Positions 16,792 through 24,590 of a stretch of DNA of 64,000 bases are shown one piece after another (position 1 is the stretch's first letter; each line of letters opens with the position of its first letter). Source of the DNA: Cerasicoccus maritimus (GTDB lineage Bacteria; Verrucomicrobiota; Verrucomicrobiia; Opitutales; Cerasicoccaceae). The DNA is taken from the NCBI GenBank assembly GCA_031296935.1, contig JAVDPD010000026.1:20773-84772 (forward strand), in the 5' to 3' direction. The notes under the pieces are model-generated. The model saw only the letters and a list, made by a program, of their open reading frames with translations, did not search any database and was not told the DNA's origin. Both the position numbers and the translations under genes were made by a program.

Positions 16792-17394
16792 GTTAATAAA
16801 GTACATGCTGGAGGCCATGCCCTTGGCCATGTTGAAGAAGTTTTCAAAGCGCTCCTCTGGTGCTTCGATACGCAGCAGGTAGGTCGTACCGTCGAGCTGA
16901 GCCCAGTTTTCCTGCACGAAAATTCGCATCGTTTCGCCATCAACTTCCCGCTTAATTATGTATTCGATGGTTACTGGTTTGGCTCCCAGAAAACGCAGTT
17001 TGGTTGGGGTGTTGTCATCGGTGGGGAGCGTAACGACTTCGAAGAACTCCTGTCGACGAATGGCACCTTCACTCAGTTTGCGCAGATACTTGCTAATGTT
17101 TCCTGGAGTGACACCGCCAGGGATGGCCGAATCAGGAAAAACCGTCAGGGAGAATTCGTGATTGGGCAGATAACGGTGTGTTAGCAGAAAAGATTCATTT
17201 TTCGGCTTGGTGATGGAAAAACCATCATAGTAATCCAGTTGGATATCGCGCTCACCTTCCAAGCGGATGCGAGGCATCTCAATCGTTTCAAGCTTTTCGG
17301 TTACGATTTTTGCCTGTAGGGGAGATATCTGAGCAGCCGGAAGCGCAAATGGCGTGGCAAAGGCTGCCAGGAATACGAAATGTCGCAGATACAT
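16789..17394 (-). CDS. Exported protein of unknown function
   Basis: A 201-residue protein with a signal peptide (MYLRHFVFLAAFATPFALPA). The mature region includes IQLDYYDGFSITKPKNESFL, NHEFSLTVFPDSAIPGGVTP and a C-terminal IEAPEERFENFFNMAKGMAS. The last part resembles periplasmic proteins that assess fit of hydrolase-like domains, but I recognise no family. It is the last gene of the pilin-like operon, 1 base after the large PilX-like gene, so it may serve the same machinery. Its TAG stop coincides with the end of element copy A. Confidence 0.55.
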   Translation of the reverse strand: MYLRHFVFLAAFATPFALPAAQISPLQAKIVTEKLETIEMPRIRLEGERDIQLDYYDGFSITKPKNESFLLTHRYLPNHEFSLTVFPDSAIPGGVTPGNISKYLRKLSEGAIRRQEFFEVVTLPTDDNTPTKLRFLGAKPVTIEYIIKREVDGETMRIFVQENWAQLDGTTYLLRIEAPEERFENFFNMAKGMASSMYFIN

Positions 17395-17395
17395 G

Positions 17396-19630
17396 TCAGA
17401 CGCCGCTGGAAAGGTTGGTTTTTATCTCGGCTACGGCATCTTCGTATTCCTCAGCCGTAAGGTCACGGTAGTCGCGACCACGGTAGGTGCGGGTGCTCGG
17501 AGTGCCGGGAGGGTAATAGCCTTCTCCGAGTTTGTCGTGGAAACCCCAATTGCGGTTTGGGGCGCTGTAGACATCGCCTTTGCCCCAACGTTCATTGGCA
17601 ACCTCACTCTCAAACAGGGCCACAATCGAGCCACGAATCCGCAACGTTTTACCGCCCCAGTTTTCGAGGAAGCGTGGGAAGTTCTCCACGCCACCGCTGT
17701 AGGAATTGGAACCAGTTTTACCTGAGGGAACGATGCCCGCCAAAATGGCGGCGGACACTTCGGTGAAGCTGGAAGCCACACGGTTACTCATGCTCTTGGC
17801 GCTGTCAGCATCGTCCCAGTTCGTGCTCAGGAAGGTGATGGCGTCGGCGATTAATGCCGAAGGGGCTTCACCGTCAGCAGTCGCGAAGTCGCTATCGGAA
17901 TCGGGCTCAGTAGGTGAGCCGGTATTGGAGTCGCCATCTGCATTGTAATTACCATCTATGTACATGGCTTGGTTGGTGGCGAAGCTGGTGCCGTAGATGC
18001 CCTCGCTTTGGGCGTAGGTGGGATTTGGTATCTCCTCGGCGTTGGTAATTTTCACGCCCCAGCCATCAATGGCTGGGTTGACATTGTCTTCGCGGGTGGA
18101 GCTGGAGCTTTGCTGGGGAAATTCTACGTAAACGACTCCATTCCACCAATCACTGGGGGAGCCACCTGAGTTGAAGTCGTCCGAGTCATTGTTGTCGACC
18201 AGATCCTTCAGCGCGCCAACGTCAAGCTCGACAGTATTGATTTCGGAGCCTTGACGCTTGTCATATAGGCCGGAGGTAACGGTTTCGGAGCTGCCACTGC
18301 CGGTGCTCGCATAGTTTTCCACCGTGACGAAGCTGGACTTGGCTTCGATGGTGACTTTTTGGGGATTGCCTGAGGCATCGTAGGTGAGGTTGCCATCGGA
18401 ATCGCGCGAGTAGCTATACATCGTAACACTGCCCGAGGAATCGACGGAGACCGTAAGCCCGGCCTTGTAAGCATATTTCTGCTTTTCGACTTCATTGAGG
18501 TCGACTGCGGCTGCATAGCCCTCTGGGTCTGAGGTTGCGTCTGGAATCGTAAGCGCGGATGCGGACAAGGTGGGCTGGATGAGCTGGTAGGCGTAGTTTA
18601 GAGAATCTTTGCTGCTGGTGGAGTCGTCGGTGTCTTCGACATACTGCATGACGCCCACCGGGTTTTGCTCGGAGACGCCATGGGCGTTGTTCATCAGATT
18701 GCCGTTGTAGAGTTGGCTGGAAAGAGTGGACCAGTTTTCGTCGTCGCTTTCGAGCCAGTCGCCGGAGTGTGCGTCGCGTGCCTCCTGACTCCAACTGCTG
18801 TCTTCTTTCATCGAGATGTAATCGCCGTCGCGGTTGGTGAATTTAACTGAGCCACTGCTGTTGCCCTGGCCGGATTCGCTGCGTCGACCGTGGTTGATCT
18901 CACCGGCGGAGGTGACTTTTTCGTGGAAGGTCAACCCGCTGTTGGATTGAAGATACATGTCGCCATTGGCATGGACATTGCCGTATATATTCATGCTAGG
19001 GCCGGGGGCGATTTCCATGGGCAAGTTGTAGAAAATCGCATGTGCAAAAAGCGGTGCATCTCGCACTTCGAGGAGTTGACGGGTGTAGGCGGTGGAGCCG
19101 TCGGACCAGCCTTTGCGTGAAACTGTGGCTTTAGCCAGGATTTCAATACCGCGAACGAAAGACATCGTGCCCGCTAGCGGATCGTTTTCGTTGCCCGGGA
19201 CGGTTGGGTCGATGAAACGCCAGTCTCCGGGGGGGACTGGGCCGCCAATCACCTCAACTGGTTGGGTGTTGAACGCATTGCTCGACGTATACATCAGTAC
19301 ATCTGGATTGACGAGGTTGGTGTTGGGATTGTTTTCGTCGCCGATGTAGCGGCTGATGAACTCCGTGGGCACACCAAGAGGATTGTTTTGCGGCGCCAAT
19401 TCATCCTCTGGAAAGGCGACCCGGGTGTCGAAGCGATATTGAAGCTCTGCGAAACTGGCCTGAAGCAGGGTTTCTGCGGCCAGTCGCGCCTCGTGATACA
19501 TGTTGGCGCGTTTGTTAAGCGATGATTCGTGGCGAACCAAGCGCAGCGCCGAAAACACGATGGCGCCCAGTGCGGTGGCGATGATCAACACCAGCATGAT
19601 GCTGTTGCCGCGGCGAGATTGAATTTTCAT
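17396..19630 (-). CDS. Very large PilX-like exported protein
   Basis: A 744-residue protein. The N-terminus has a short basic leader and one membrane helix (RRGNSIMLVLIIATALGAIV), as in PilX/GspK-like pilin-related proteins; there is no strong G-FTLxE cleavage motif. The rest is Ser/Asp/Asn-rich and looks extracellular, with low-complexity stretches such as NADGDSNTGSPTEPDSDSD, and a C-terminal GDVYSAPNRNWGFHDKLGEG. Typical PilX proteins are below 250 residues, so this is greatly extended. Together with the next two genes it forms a PilV-PilW-PilX-like set. The start at 19630 precedes the basic leader. Confidence 0.65.
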   Translation of the reverse strand: MKIQSRRGNSIMLVLIIATALGAIVFSALRLVRHESSLNKRANMYHEARLAAETLLQASFAELQYRFDTRVAFPEDELAPQNNPLGVPTEFISRYIGDENNPNTNLVNPDVLMYTSSNAFNTQPVEVIGGPVPPGDWRFIDPTVPGNENDPLAGTMSFVRGIEILAKATVSRKGWSDGSTAYTRQLLEVRDAPLFAHAIFYNLPMEIAPGPSMNIYGNVHANGDMYLQSNSGLTFHEKVTSAGEINHGRRSESGQGNSSGSVKFTNRDGDYISMKEDSSWSQEARDAHSGDWLESDDENWSTLSSQLYNGNLMNNAHGVSEQNPVGVMQYVEDTDDSTSSKDSLNYAYQLIQPTLSASALTIPDATSDPEGYAAAVDLNEVEKQKYAYKAGLTVSVDSSGSVTMYSYSRDSDGNLTYDASGNPQKVTIEAKSSFVTVENYASTGSGSSETVTSGLYDKRQGSEINTVELDVGALKDLVDNNDSDDFNSGGSPSDWWNGVVYVEFPQQSSSSTREDNVNPAIDGWGVKITNAEEIPNPTYAQSEGIYGTSFATNQAMYIDGNYNADGDSNTGSPTEPDSDSDFATADGEAPSALIADAITFLSTNWDDADSAKSMSNRVASSFTEVSAAILAGIVPSGKTGSNSYSGGVENFPRFLENWGGKTLRIRGSIVALFESEVANERWGKGDVYSAPNRNWGFHDKLGEGYYPPGTPSTRTYRGRDYRDLTAEEYEDAVAEIKTNLSSGV

Positions 19631-19634
19631 GTGA

Positions 19635-20324
19635 TTACCCCCTTGGTGAGATCGAAAGATTGTAGGTGTTGGTGACTTCCTGGGCGTTGTTGCCGTGTAG
19701 AATTTCACCATTCACAACCGTAATTTTGCCTTGCTGATAGTTGGTGAAGAGTCGACCGTCAGCAACTCCACGGGAGAGCTCCACAACCACCTGGTAATCG
19801 CCCTCATCGTTTGGCGCAATAGAAGCGAGTAATTCTTCCAGGGTGTTGTCGCTGGCGTTAACGTAGTTGCTGGCCGAGGTTGCTTTCCACTCGATGCGGT
19901 AGACTGGGCCCACACCAGAATCGTCGTCGCTGACCGTACGGAAGTATATGGCGGCGCTGGTGTAGTGTTCGGGAGAGTCGGTATCAGGGTAGGGTTCGGT
20001 GGTAATGAGCACTAGGCAGTCGCCGCTTTGGCCGTCGTCGCGGCGGTCGCTGCCGGTATCACGGTCTTCGGTGGCGAAACTGCTGTAAATGACGGCTGCA
20101 TTGGAAGAGCGTGCTTCTGCGGCTAGACGCATGGTGAAGCTGCGTACGTCCTCGGAGATCGCGGCTTTCTCAGTGCCCCAAAATATGCCGCGTGCCACAT
20201 CGAGCATGAAGCCAATCAGGCCAGCAGACAGCAGCGAGACGACTACCAAAGCGATCAGAAGCTCTGTCAATGTGAAGCCAGCTCTACTGGACTGGCGGTA
20301 AAAAGTTGATTGGCTTGTATTCAT
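19635..20324 (-). CDS. PilW-like prepilin-type protein
   Basis: A 229-residue protein with a type III (prepilin) leader: SSRAGFTLTELLIALVVVSL, with cleavage expected after the Gly and a Glu at +5. The globular part includes GTEKAAISEDVRSFTMRLAA, which resembles PilW/GspJ-like minor pilins. It should be cleaved by the A24 peptidase at 3.2 kb and inserted in the inner membrane or a pseudopilus. It sits 6 bases downstream of the PilV-like gene and 4 upstream of the large PilX-like gene. Confidence 0.8.
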   Translation of the reverse strand: MNTSQSTFYRQSSRAGFTLTELLIALVVVSLLSAGLIGFMLDVARGIFWGTEKAAISEDVRSFTMRLAAEARSSNAAVIYSSFATEDRDTGSDRRDDGQSGDCLVLITTEPYPDTDSPEHYTSAAIYFRTVSDDDSGVGPVYRIEWKATSASNYVNASDNTLEELLASIAPNDEGDYQVVVELSRGVADGRLFTNYQQGKITVVNGEILHGNNAQEVTNTYNLSISPRG

Positions 20325-20330
20325 GAGAAA

Positions 20331-20849
20331 TTAGTAGGTGGCGACTTTGGCGCAGCTAAAGCCACGCACATCGCCGGTATAGACCTTGTGACTGGTCGGG
20401 TGCTCCCAAGAGTAATCTACTTGAAACCAATAGCCATCGAAGTCCGTGGCGTCTTCGATGGTGATGTTTACGGTTACTGGGAGCTCTTTTTTCGCTTCTC
20501 CGTCAGCACTGGAAATAATCGGCACCGTAATTTCGGTATCCTGACCGCGCACGATGTCAATGGACTCCCCAAAGCCGATCATAAAGGTATGGTATGCCTT
20601 GCCACTGGTATTAGTGGGGGGATCGGCCAGCGTGCTGGCCCCCGTGCTTTTTAATTGCTCAAGAAAACTGATGGCCACATTGAGCGACGCGGATTCGTAG
20701 AGGTTGTTCTCAGAATCGGCCCGGACAGTGAAGACGCCTGCAATGATTCCACCTGCCAGCACCACAAAAATGGTCATGGCAACCATGACTTCAGTCAGTG
20801 TCATGCCATGCGTGCGGTCGAGTGAGCTATTTTGATGTGCGGGTTGCAT
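20331..20849 (-). CDS. PilV-like prepilin-type protein
   Basis: A 172-residue protein, first gene of the pilin-like operon. The leader and helix are THGMTLTEVMVAMTIFVVLA, a standard prepilin motif with Glu at +5. The body ends in VDYSWEHPTSHKVYTGDVRG. The size and motif fit PilV/GspI-type minor pilins. The ATG at 20849 (MQPAHQNSS) gives a short leader; an open frame continues upstream but without a plausible leader. The promoter is expected in the 255-bp gap to the divergent antiporter gene. Confidence 0.8.
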   Translation of the reverse strand: MQPAHQNSSLDRTHGMTLTEVMVAMTIFVVLAGGIIAGVFTVRADSENNLYESASLNVAISFLEQLKSTGASTLADPPTNTSGKAYHTFMIGFGESIDIVRGQDTEITVPIISSADGEAKKELPVTVNITIEDATDFDGYWFQVDYSWEHPTSHKVYTGDVRGFSCAKVATY

Positions 20850-21104
20850 AACTATTGGAATAATCACCATGATCGTGATTAATTTAATTAGGGTCAAATG
20901 GCAATGCAGATATGCGGACCTTTTACTCCTTTTTGGCAAACTCAATACGATATTTTTGCAGAAATCAGGAATTCTGCTCAGCCTATTAGTAAAACTGGCT
21001 TAGAAATATTCAAAGGAGGTGTGATTTCGAGATTGGCCTGATTTTTCTCGGGCTAGACTGGACATTGTCTGGAAATGCGCTTTTTCTGCCCAAAACATAA
21101 CTGA

Positions 21105-22721
21105 ATGACTATGATGCGACGCTTTGCTACTTTAATGAGTTTTGCCATTCTGGGCCTGCTTGGCACCAATGCCGCTTTAGCAGCCGGCGGGGGCCACGGA
21201 TCGGCGGAACCCAGTAATTTTCCCACGCCGCTTTCCACCTACATGGATCAGGAGGAGGCAATGGCTCAGGAACAGGGCAAGGAGAGTCTTGGCTTAGTCG
21301 AAACCCTAAAGCACCGGGCGAAAGAAAATCCGTTCAATGTTATTGCAACAGTGATTTTCCTACTCGCAGTGGCCCACACCTTCATGTGCGCCAAGTTCAA
21401 CAAGATGGCTCATCATTATGAGCATGAGCATCAGGAGAACCTTAAAAAGGAAGGCAACAACTACTCTCCGGGTAAAGAGCCGGTCTCGTTCAAAGCCACG
21501 TTGTTTCACTTCTTGGGTGAAGTTGAGGCGATCTTTGGCATCTGGGTCGTGCCACTATTCCTGGCGATTGTTCTGGCTCCAGCACATGGTTGGAGCGATG
21601 CGGTTTCCTACATAGATTCCCGCAACTATGTGGAGCCGATTTTTGTGGTGGTGATCATGGCAATCGCGTCGACTCGTCCGGTTGTTAAATTTGCCGAATC
21701 CTGCCTGCGGATTTTTGCTAATATCGGTAAGGGCACGCCGCTTGCATGGTGGTTATCAATCATGACGATTGCTCCGCTTTTAGGCTCGTTCATTACTGAG
21801 CCGGCTGCGATGACGATTGCGGCAATGCTGCTGGGGCAACAATTCTACAGCCTCAAGCCGTCGAAAAAACTTTGTTACGCCACCCTTGGTTTGCTCTTTG
21901 TCAACATCTCGGTCGGTGGCACGCTGACTCACTTTGCGGCGCCGCCTGTATTGATGGTTGCTGTGCCTTGGGGCTACGATATGCCGTTCATGTTTACACA
22001 CTTCGGTTGGCGTGCGATCTTAGGTATCCTGATCGCCAATTCGCTCTACTTTATGGTGTTCCGCAAGGAGCTGAATGAGCTGAAGCAAAAGGTGATTAAG
22101 CAGGACGATGATTCGACTGAGGAATCGGTGCCTGCCTGGGTTATTTTAGTCCACATGGGCTTTCTGGCGTGGACGGTCGTTACGCTGCATCATCCTCCGT
22201 TTTTCGTGGGCGCTTTCTTATTCTTCCTTGGTTTCACCAAGGCAACTCAGCACCACCAGTACGAGTTGAACATCAAGAGTCCCATGCTCGTGGGCTTCTT
22301 CCTGGCTGGTCTGGTGATTCATGGTGGACTGCAGGGATGGTGGATTGCCCCCGTCCTCTCTAGCATGGGCGAAACAGCGCTCTTCTGCATGGCCACGGTT
22401 TTGACTGCGTTTAATGACAATGCGGCTATTACTTTTCTTGCTTCGCAGGTGCCCGCCTTTAATCCCGTTGATGTCCATCATGGCGTCGCGATTGCTAAAG
22501 AGGGCGCGGAGCTCGCCTATGCGCAAAGTCTGCAATACGCAGTGCTGGCTGGCGCGGTCACTGGCGGCGGGTTGACGGTTATTGCGAACGCGCCGAACCC
22601 TGCTGGCCAAAGTATTTTGAATAAGTATTTTGATGGCGGAATCAGCCCAATAGGCTTGCTTTGGGGTGCCCTGATTCCGACGCTAATCATGAGCGTTTGC
22701 TTTATTGTAATCCCTCACTAA
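21105..22721 (+). CDS. Putative Na+/H+ antiporter
   Basis: A 538-residue membrane protein of the putative Na+/H+ antiporter family PF07399 (formerly DUF1504). It has an N-terminal signal-like segment, a hydrophilic stretch rich in His and Glu (HHYEHEHQENLKKEGNNYSP), and about twelve hydrophobic segments. Family-like sequences include GSFITEPAAMTIAAMLLGQQ, GGTLTHFAAPPVLMVAVPWG and TVLTAFNDNAAITFLASQVP, where buried Asp and Glu may carry ions. Transport specificity has not been proven for most members. It stands alone and ends before an intrinsic terminator. Confidence 0.85.
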   Translation: MTMMRRFATLMSFAILGLLGTNAALAAGGGHGSAEPSNFPTPLSTYMDQEEAMAQEQGKESLGLVETLKHRAKENPFNVIATVIFLLAVAHTFMCAKFNKMAHHYEHEHQENLKKEGNNYSPGKEPVSFKATLFHFLGEVEAIFGIWVVPLFLAIVLAPAHGWSDAVSYIDSRNYVEPIFVVVIMAIASTRPVVKFAESCLRIFANIGKGTPLAWWLSIMTIAPLLGSFITEPAAMTIAAMLLGQQFYSLKPSKKLCYATLGLLFVNISVGGTLTHFAAPPVLMVAVPWGYDMPFMFTHFGWRAILGILIANSLYFMVFRKELNELKQKVIKQDDDSTEESVPAWVILVHMGFLAWTVVTLHHPPFFVGAFLFFLGFTKATQHHQYELNIKSPMLVGFFLAGLVIHGGLQGWWIAPVLSSMGETALFCMATVLTAFNDNAAITFLASQVPAFNPVDVHHGVAIAKEGAELAYAQSLQYAVLAGAVTGGGLTVIANAPNPAGQSILNKYFDGGISPIGLLWGALIPTLIMSVCFIVIPH

Positions 22722-22749
22722 GGTATTACTTGAATTTCGTTAACAACAC

Positions 22750-22777
22750 AAGGCGGCCTCGATGGGGCCGCCTTTCT
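22750..22777 (+). terminator. Intrinsic terminator of the antiporter gene
   Basis: AAGGCGGCC, a 6-base loop and GGGCCGCCTT followed by TCT. A stem of about 10 bp, 28 bases after the stop codon. The T tract is short. Confidence 0.75.
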
Positions 22778-23365
22778 GTATGCGCGAATTACCGCTCAAT
22801 GAGGTAGTATACGGCGCTCAGGTAAGAGCTTGAAACTCCGGGTTTCGGTAAAGAATTCTTCGTTGAGAGGGGAGCCATTGAGAGTAGGTGGAGTAACCTT
22901 GAGCAGGTGGGCTTCTGGGCGTTTAATGAAGGCGATGCCTTGGACCTCGCGAAACAGTCATGGCGCGTGTCCCATGTTCAAGATCATCTTAAAATGAGTG
23001 CTCATTGGTGCGCTTTGGAAATCAGTTGGCTCTTCTTCCGTGATGAACTGAAGGAGCAATTGTATTTTGATCCCAAAGTTGTGTAGAATAGCCACTGGAG
23101 AGCTCTTGACGCCTCACATTGCCATGCCTGTCGAAAGGTGTTATTCGTTGGTTGGGATGCTTCTTTTCCTTCGAGCCAGACGTAGGCGGCTTGTAGAGGG
23201 AGCAGGTCGCTAGCGACAAATAATGCAAAAAAATGTAGGGATTGATTAACCTTGGAATTCTATGGTCTGTAGATTTCTTGTCTGATAATTCGTGACTGAG
23301 GCAATATGTTTATCACGATTAGTGTCGATGAACTATGCTGATATCAGTATCACGGGGTGGACAGA
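22778..23365. pseudogene. Intergenic region with a possible gene remnant
   Basis: This stretch of nearly 590 bases has no complete gene. At 22796-22956 (minus strand) a start-less open frame of about 53 codons reads LFREVQGIAFIKRPEAHLLK, then VTPPTLNGSPLNEEFFTE and a C-terminal RRILPH. It looks like real protein sequence and is interrupted by a TGA upstream, so it is probably a decayed gene. The family is unknown. A 68-codon frame at 23022-23228 (minus) has a poor composition and I do not call it. No RNA gene was recognised. Confidence 0.3.
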
Positions 23366-24295
23366 ATGAAAATTACCGGCAAACTTGAACTCATGCGCAA
23401 GACCGACGTCATGACCCACCTTCAGCGCGCTTTCGACCAAACCAAGTGGCGTTTGCGGGGGATGAAGGTGTACGCATTGGTCGGCAAAGCGGGCACGGGG
23501 AAGAGTTTTCGTGCGCGCCTGATTGCGGATTCGCGGCGCATTGATGCGATTTTGGACGACGGTTTGCTGATCCACCAGGGCAAAATCGTGGCGGGGCATT
23601 CAGCCAAGCGTGAGACCACTTACATGGGGGCTGTGAAGACGGCAATGTTCCATAAGCTGGAACACCGCAACGCCATAAAAAAAGCACTGAGGACGGTGAA
23701 GACCGATGGTATTTTACTGCTCGGCACAAGTGAGAAAATGGTTCGTCGAAATTGCCTAACGCTTGGCCTGCCTGAGCCACGTGAAGTGCTGAAGATTGAG
23801 GATATCGCCACGCGCGAAGAAATCGAAACCGCTCAGCGCGAACGTAGTTCCGGTAAGCACGTAATTCCGATCCCGGTAATTGAAATACAGCAGGCTTACC
23901 CGAAGCTTTGGGCGCGTTCGCTCAAGGTTTGGTTTGAACGCGGCATCTGTAAGTTTACACATAACAAAAGCTACGACAAAACGGTCGTTCGCCCGAGCTA
24001 TAATTCCAAGGGCTCCATTACGATTTCTGAAACTGCGCTGACGCAGATGATTCTGCATTGTATGCTCGAAGAAGCGCCGGATTTGACTGCTCGCAAAGTC
24101 AAAATCAAAGAAACGCCAGAAGGCTTCCGCATCCAAATGAAGGTGTCCCTTCCTTTTGGCCAAGAGGCTATTCAGACCTGCGCCGACCTACGCGACTACA
24201 TCATCCGCCAAGTCGAGAACTACACCGGCATTCAGATCGAAGAACTCGCGATTCAGATCGACTCGGTCACGTCCAAGCCGTCGTCAATCAACTAG
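23366..24295 (+). CDS. P-loop NTPase fused to an Asp23/Gls24-like domain
   Basis: A 309-residue protein of two parts. The N-terminal part has a Walker A motif GKAGTGKS (about residues 41-48), then ILDDGLLIHQGKIVAG and a strand ending in DGILLLGTSEK that could be Walker B-like. The C-terminal part (about 200-305) has the Asp23/Gls24 pattern, with SKGSITISETALTQMILHCM and RDYIIRQVENYTGIQIEELA. Asp23-type proteins are envelope-stress factors in Firmicutes. Such a fusion is known from few lineages; its role is not established. A GTG at 23357 is an alternative start. The TAG stop forms the first base triplet of a 19-bp repeat. Confidence 0.7.
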   Translation: MKITGKLELMRKTDVMTHLQRAFDQTKWRLRGMKVYALVGKAGTGKSFRARLIADSRRIDAILDDGLLIHQGKIVAGHSAKRETTYMGAVKTAMFHKLEHRNAIKKALRTVKTDGILLLGTSEKMVRRNCLTLGLPEPREVLKIEDIATREEIETAQRERSSGKHVIPIPVIEIQQAYPKLWARSLKVWFERGICKFTHNKSYDKTVVRPSYNSKGSITISETALTQMILHCMLEEAPDLTARKVKIKETPEGFRIQMKVSLPFGQEAIQTCADLRDYIIRQVENYTGIQIEELAIQIDSVTSKPSSIN

Positions 24296-24311
24296 AGATA
24301 ACATGAAGTTG
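24293..24311 (+). repeat. 19-bp repeat, half of the palindromic element
   Basis: TAGAGATAACATGAAGTTG is identical to 63739-63757 and to the reverse complement of 63784-63802. It starts with the stop codon of the P-loop/Asp23 gene and ends 7 bases before the left end of element copy B. Confidence 0.8.
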
Positions 24312-24318
24312 GTTACAC

Positions 24319-24590
24319 TAGAGCCCTTTTCATCTAAATTGGCCGATCAGGCCGCAGTGATTTTTTGTGTACAGCAAGGCGGCTTGAGCGCGGCAGGCTG
24401 GAAGCCTGTGAGCGAAAAACCAACGAAGCTGACGCGGAAAAGCGCTCGGTTAAAGGCTTGGGGCCAGATTGGAAGATCGCTGAGTTGGCATTTCAATCAC
24501 GGGCTTCCAGCCCGCTCAATCAATGCCGCCTTGCGCTGCATCCAATCTTTTCCCCACCTGATTCGGCCAAGTTAGATGAAATGTGCTCTA
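24319..24590. mobile_element. MITE-like element, copy B (most complete)
   Basis: A 272-base non-coding element with imperfect terminal inverted repeats of about 33 bases. The left end reads TAGAGCCCTTTTCATCTAA then TTGGCCGATCAGG; the right end, read inward on the minus strand, reads TAGAGCACATTTCATCTAA then CTTGGCCGAATCAGG. TA occurs at both outer edges, and removal of the element with one TA restores CTAG, the target favoured by IS630. A second inner inverted repeat (GGCTGGAAGCC / GGGCTTCCAGCCC) suggests a strong hairpin. It contains no gene. The right edge supplies the TAG stop of the oxidoreductase gene. Confidence 0.75.

Noticed and set aside
21012-21023. AAAGGAGGTGTG, a near-perfect Shine-Dalgarno in the antiporter leader
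   Set aside because: The only start codons nearby give a 6-codon frame or poor spacing, and the antiporter ATG is about 85 bases away; I have no support for a leader peptide.
23022-23228. A 68-codon minus-strand ORF in the gap after the antiporter gene
   Set aside because: Composition and lack of a ribosome-binding site do not support a gene.
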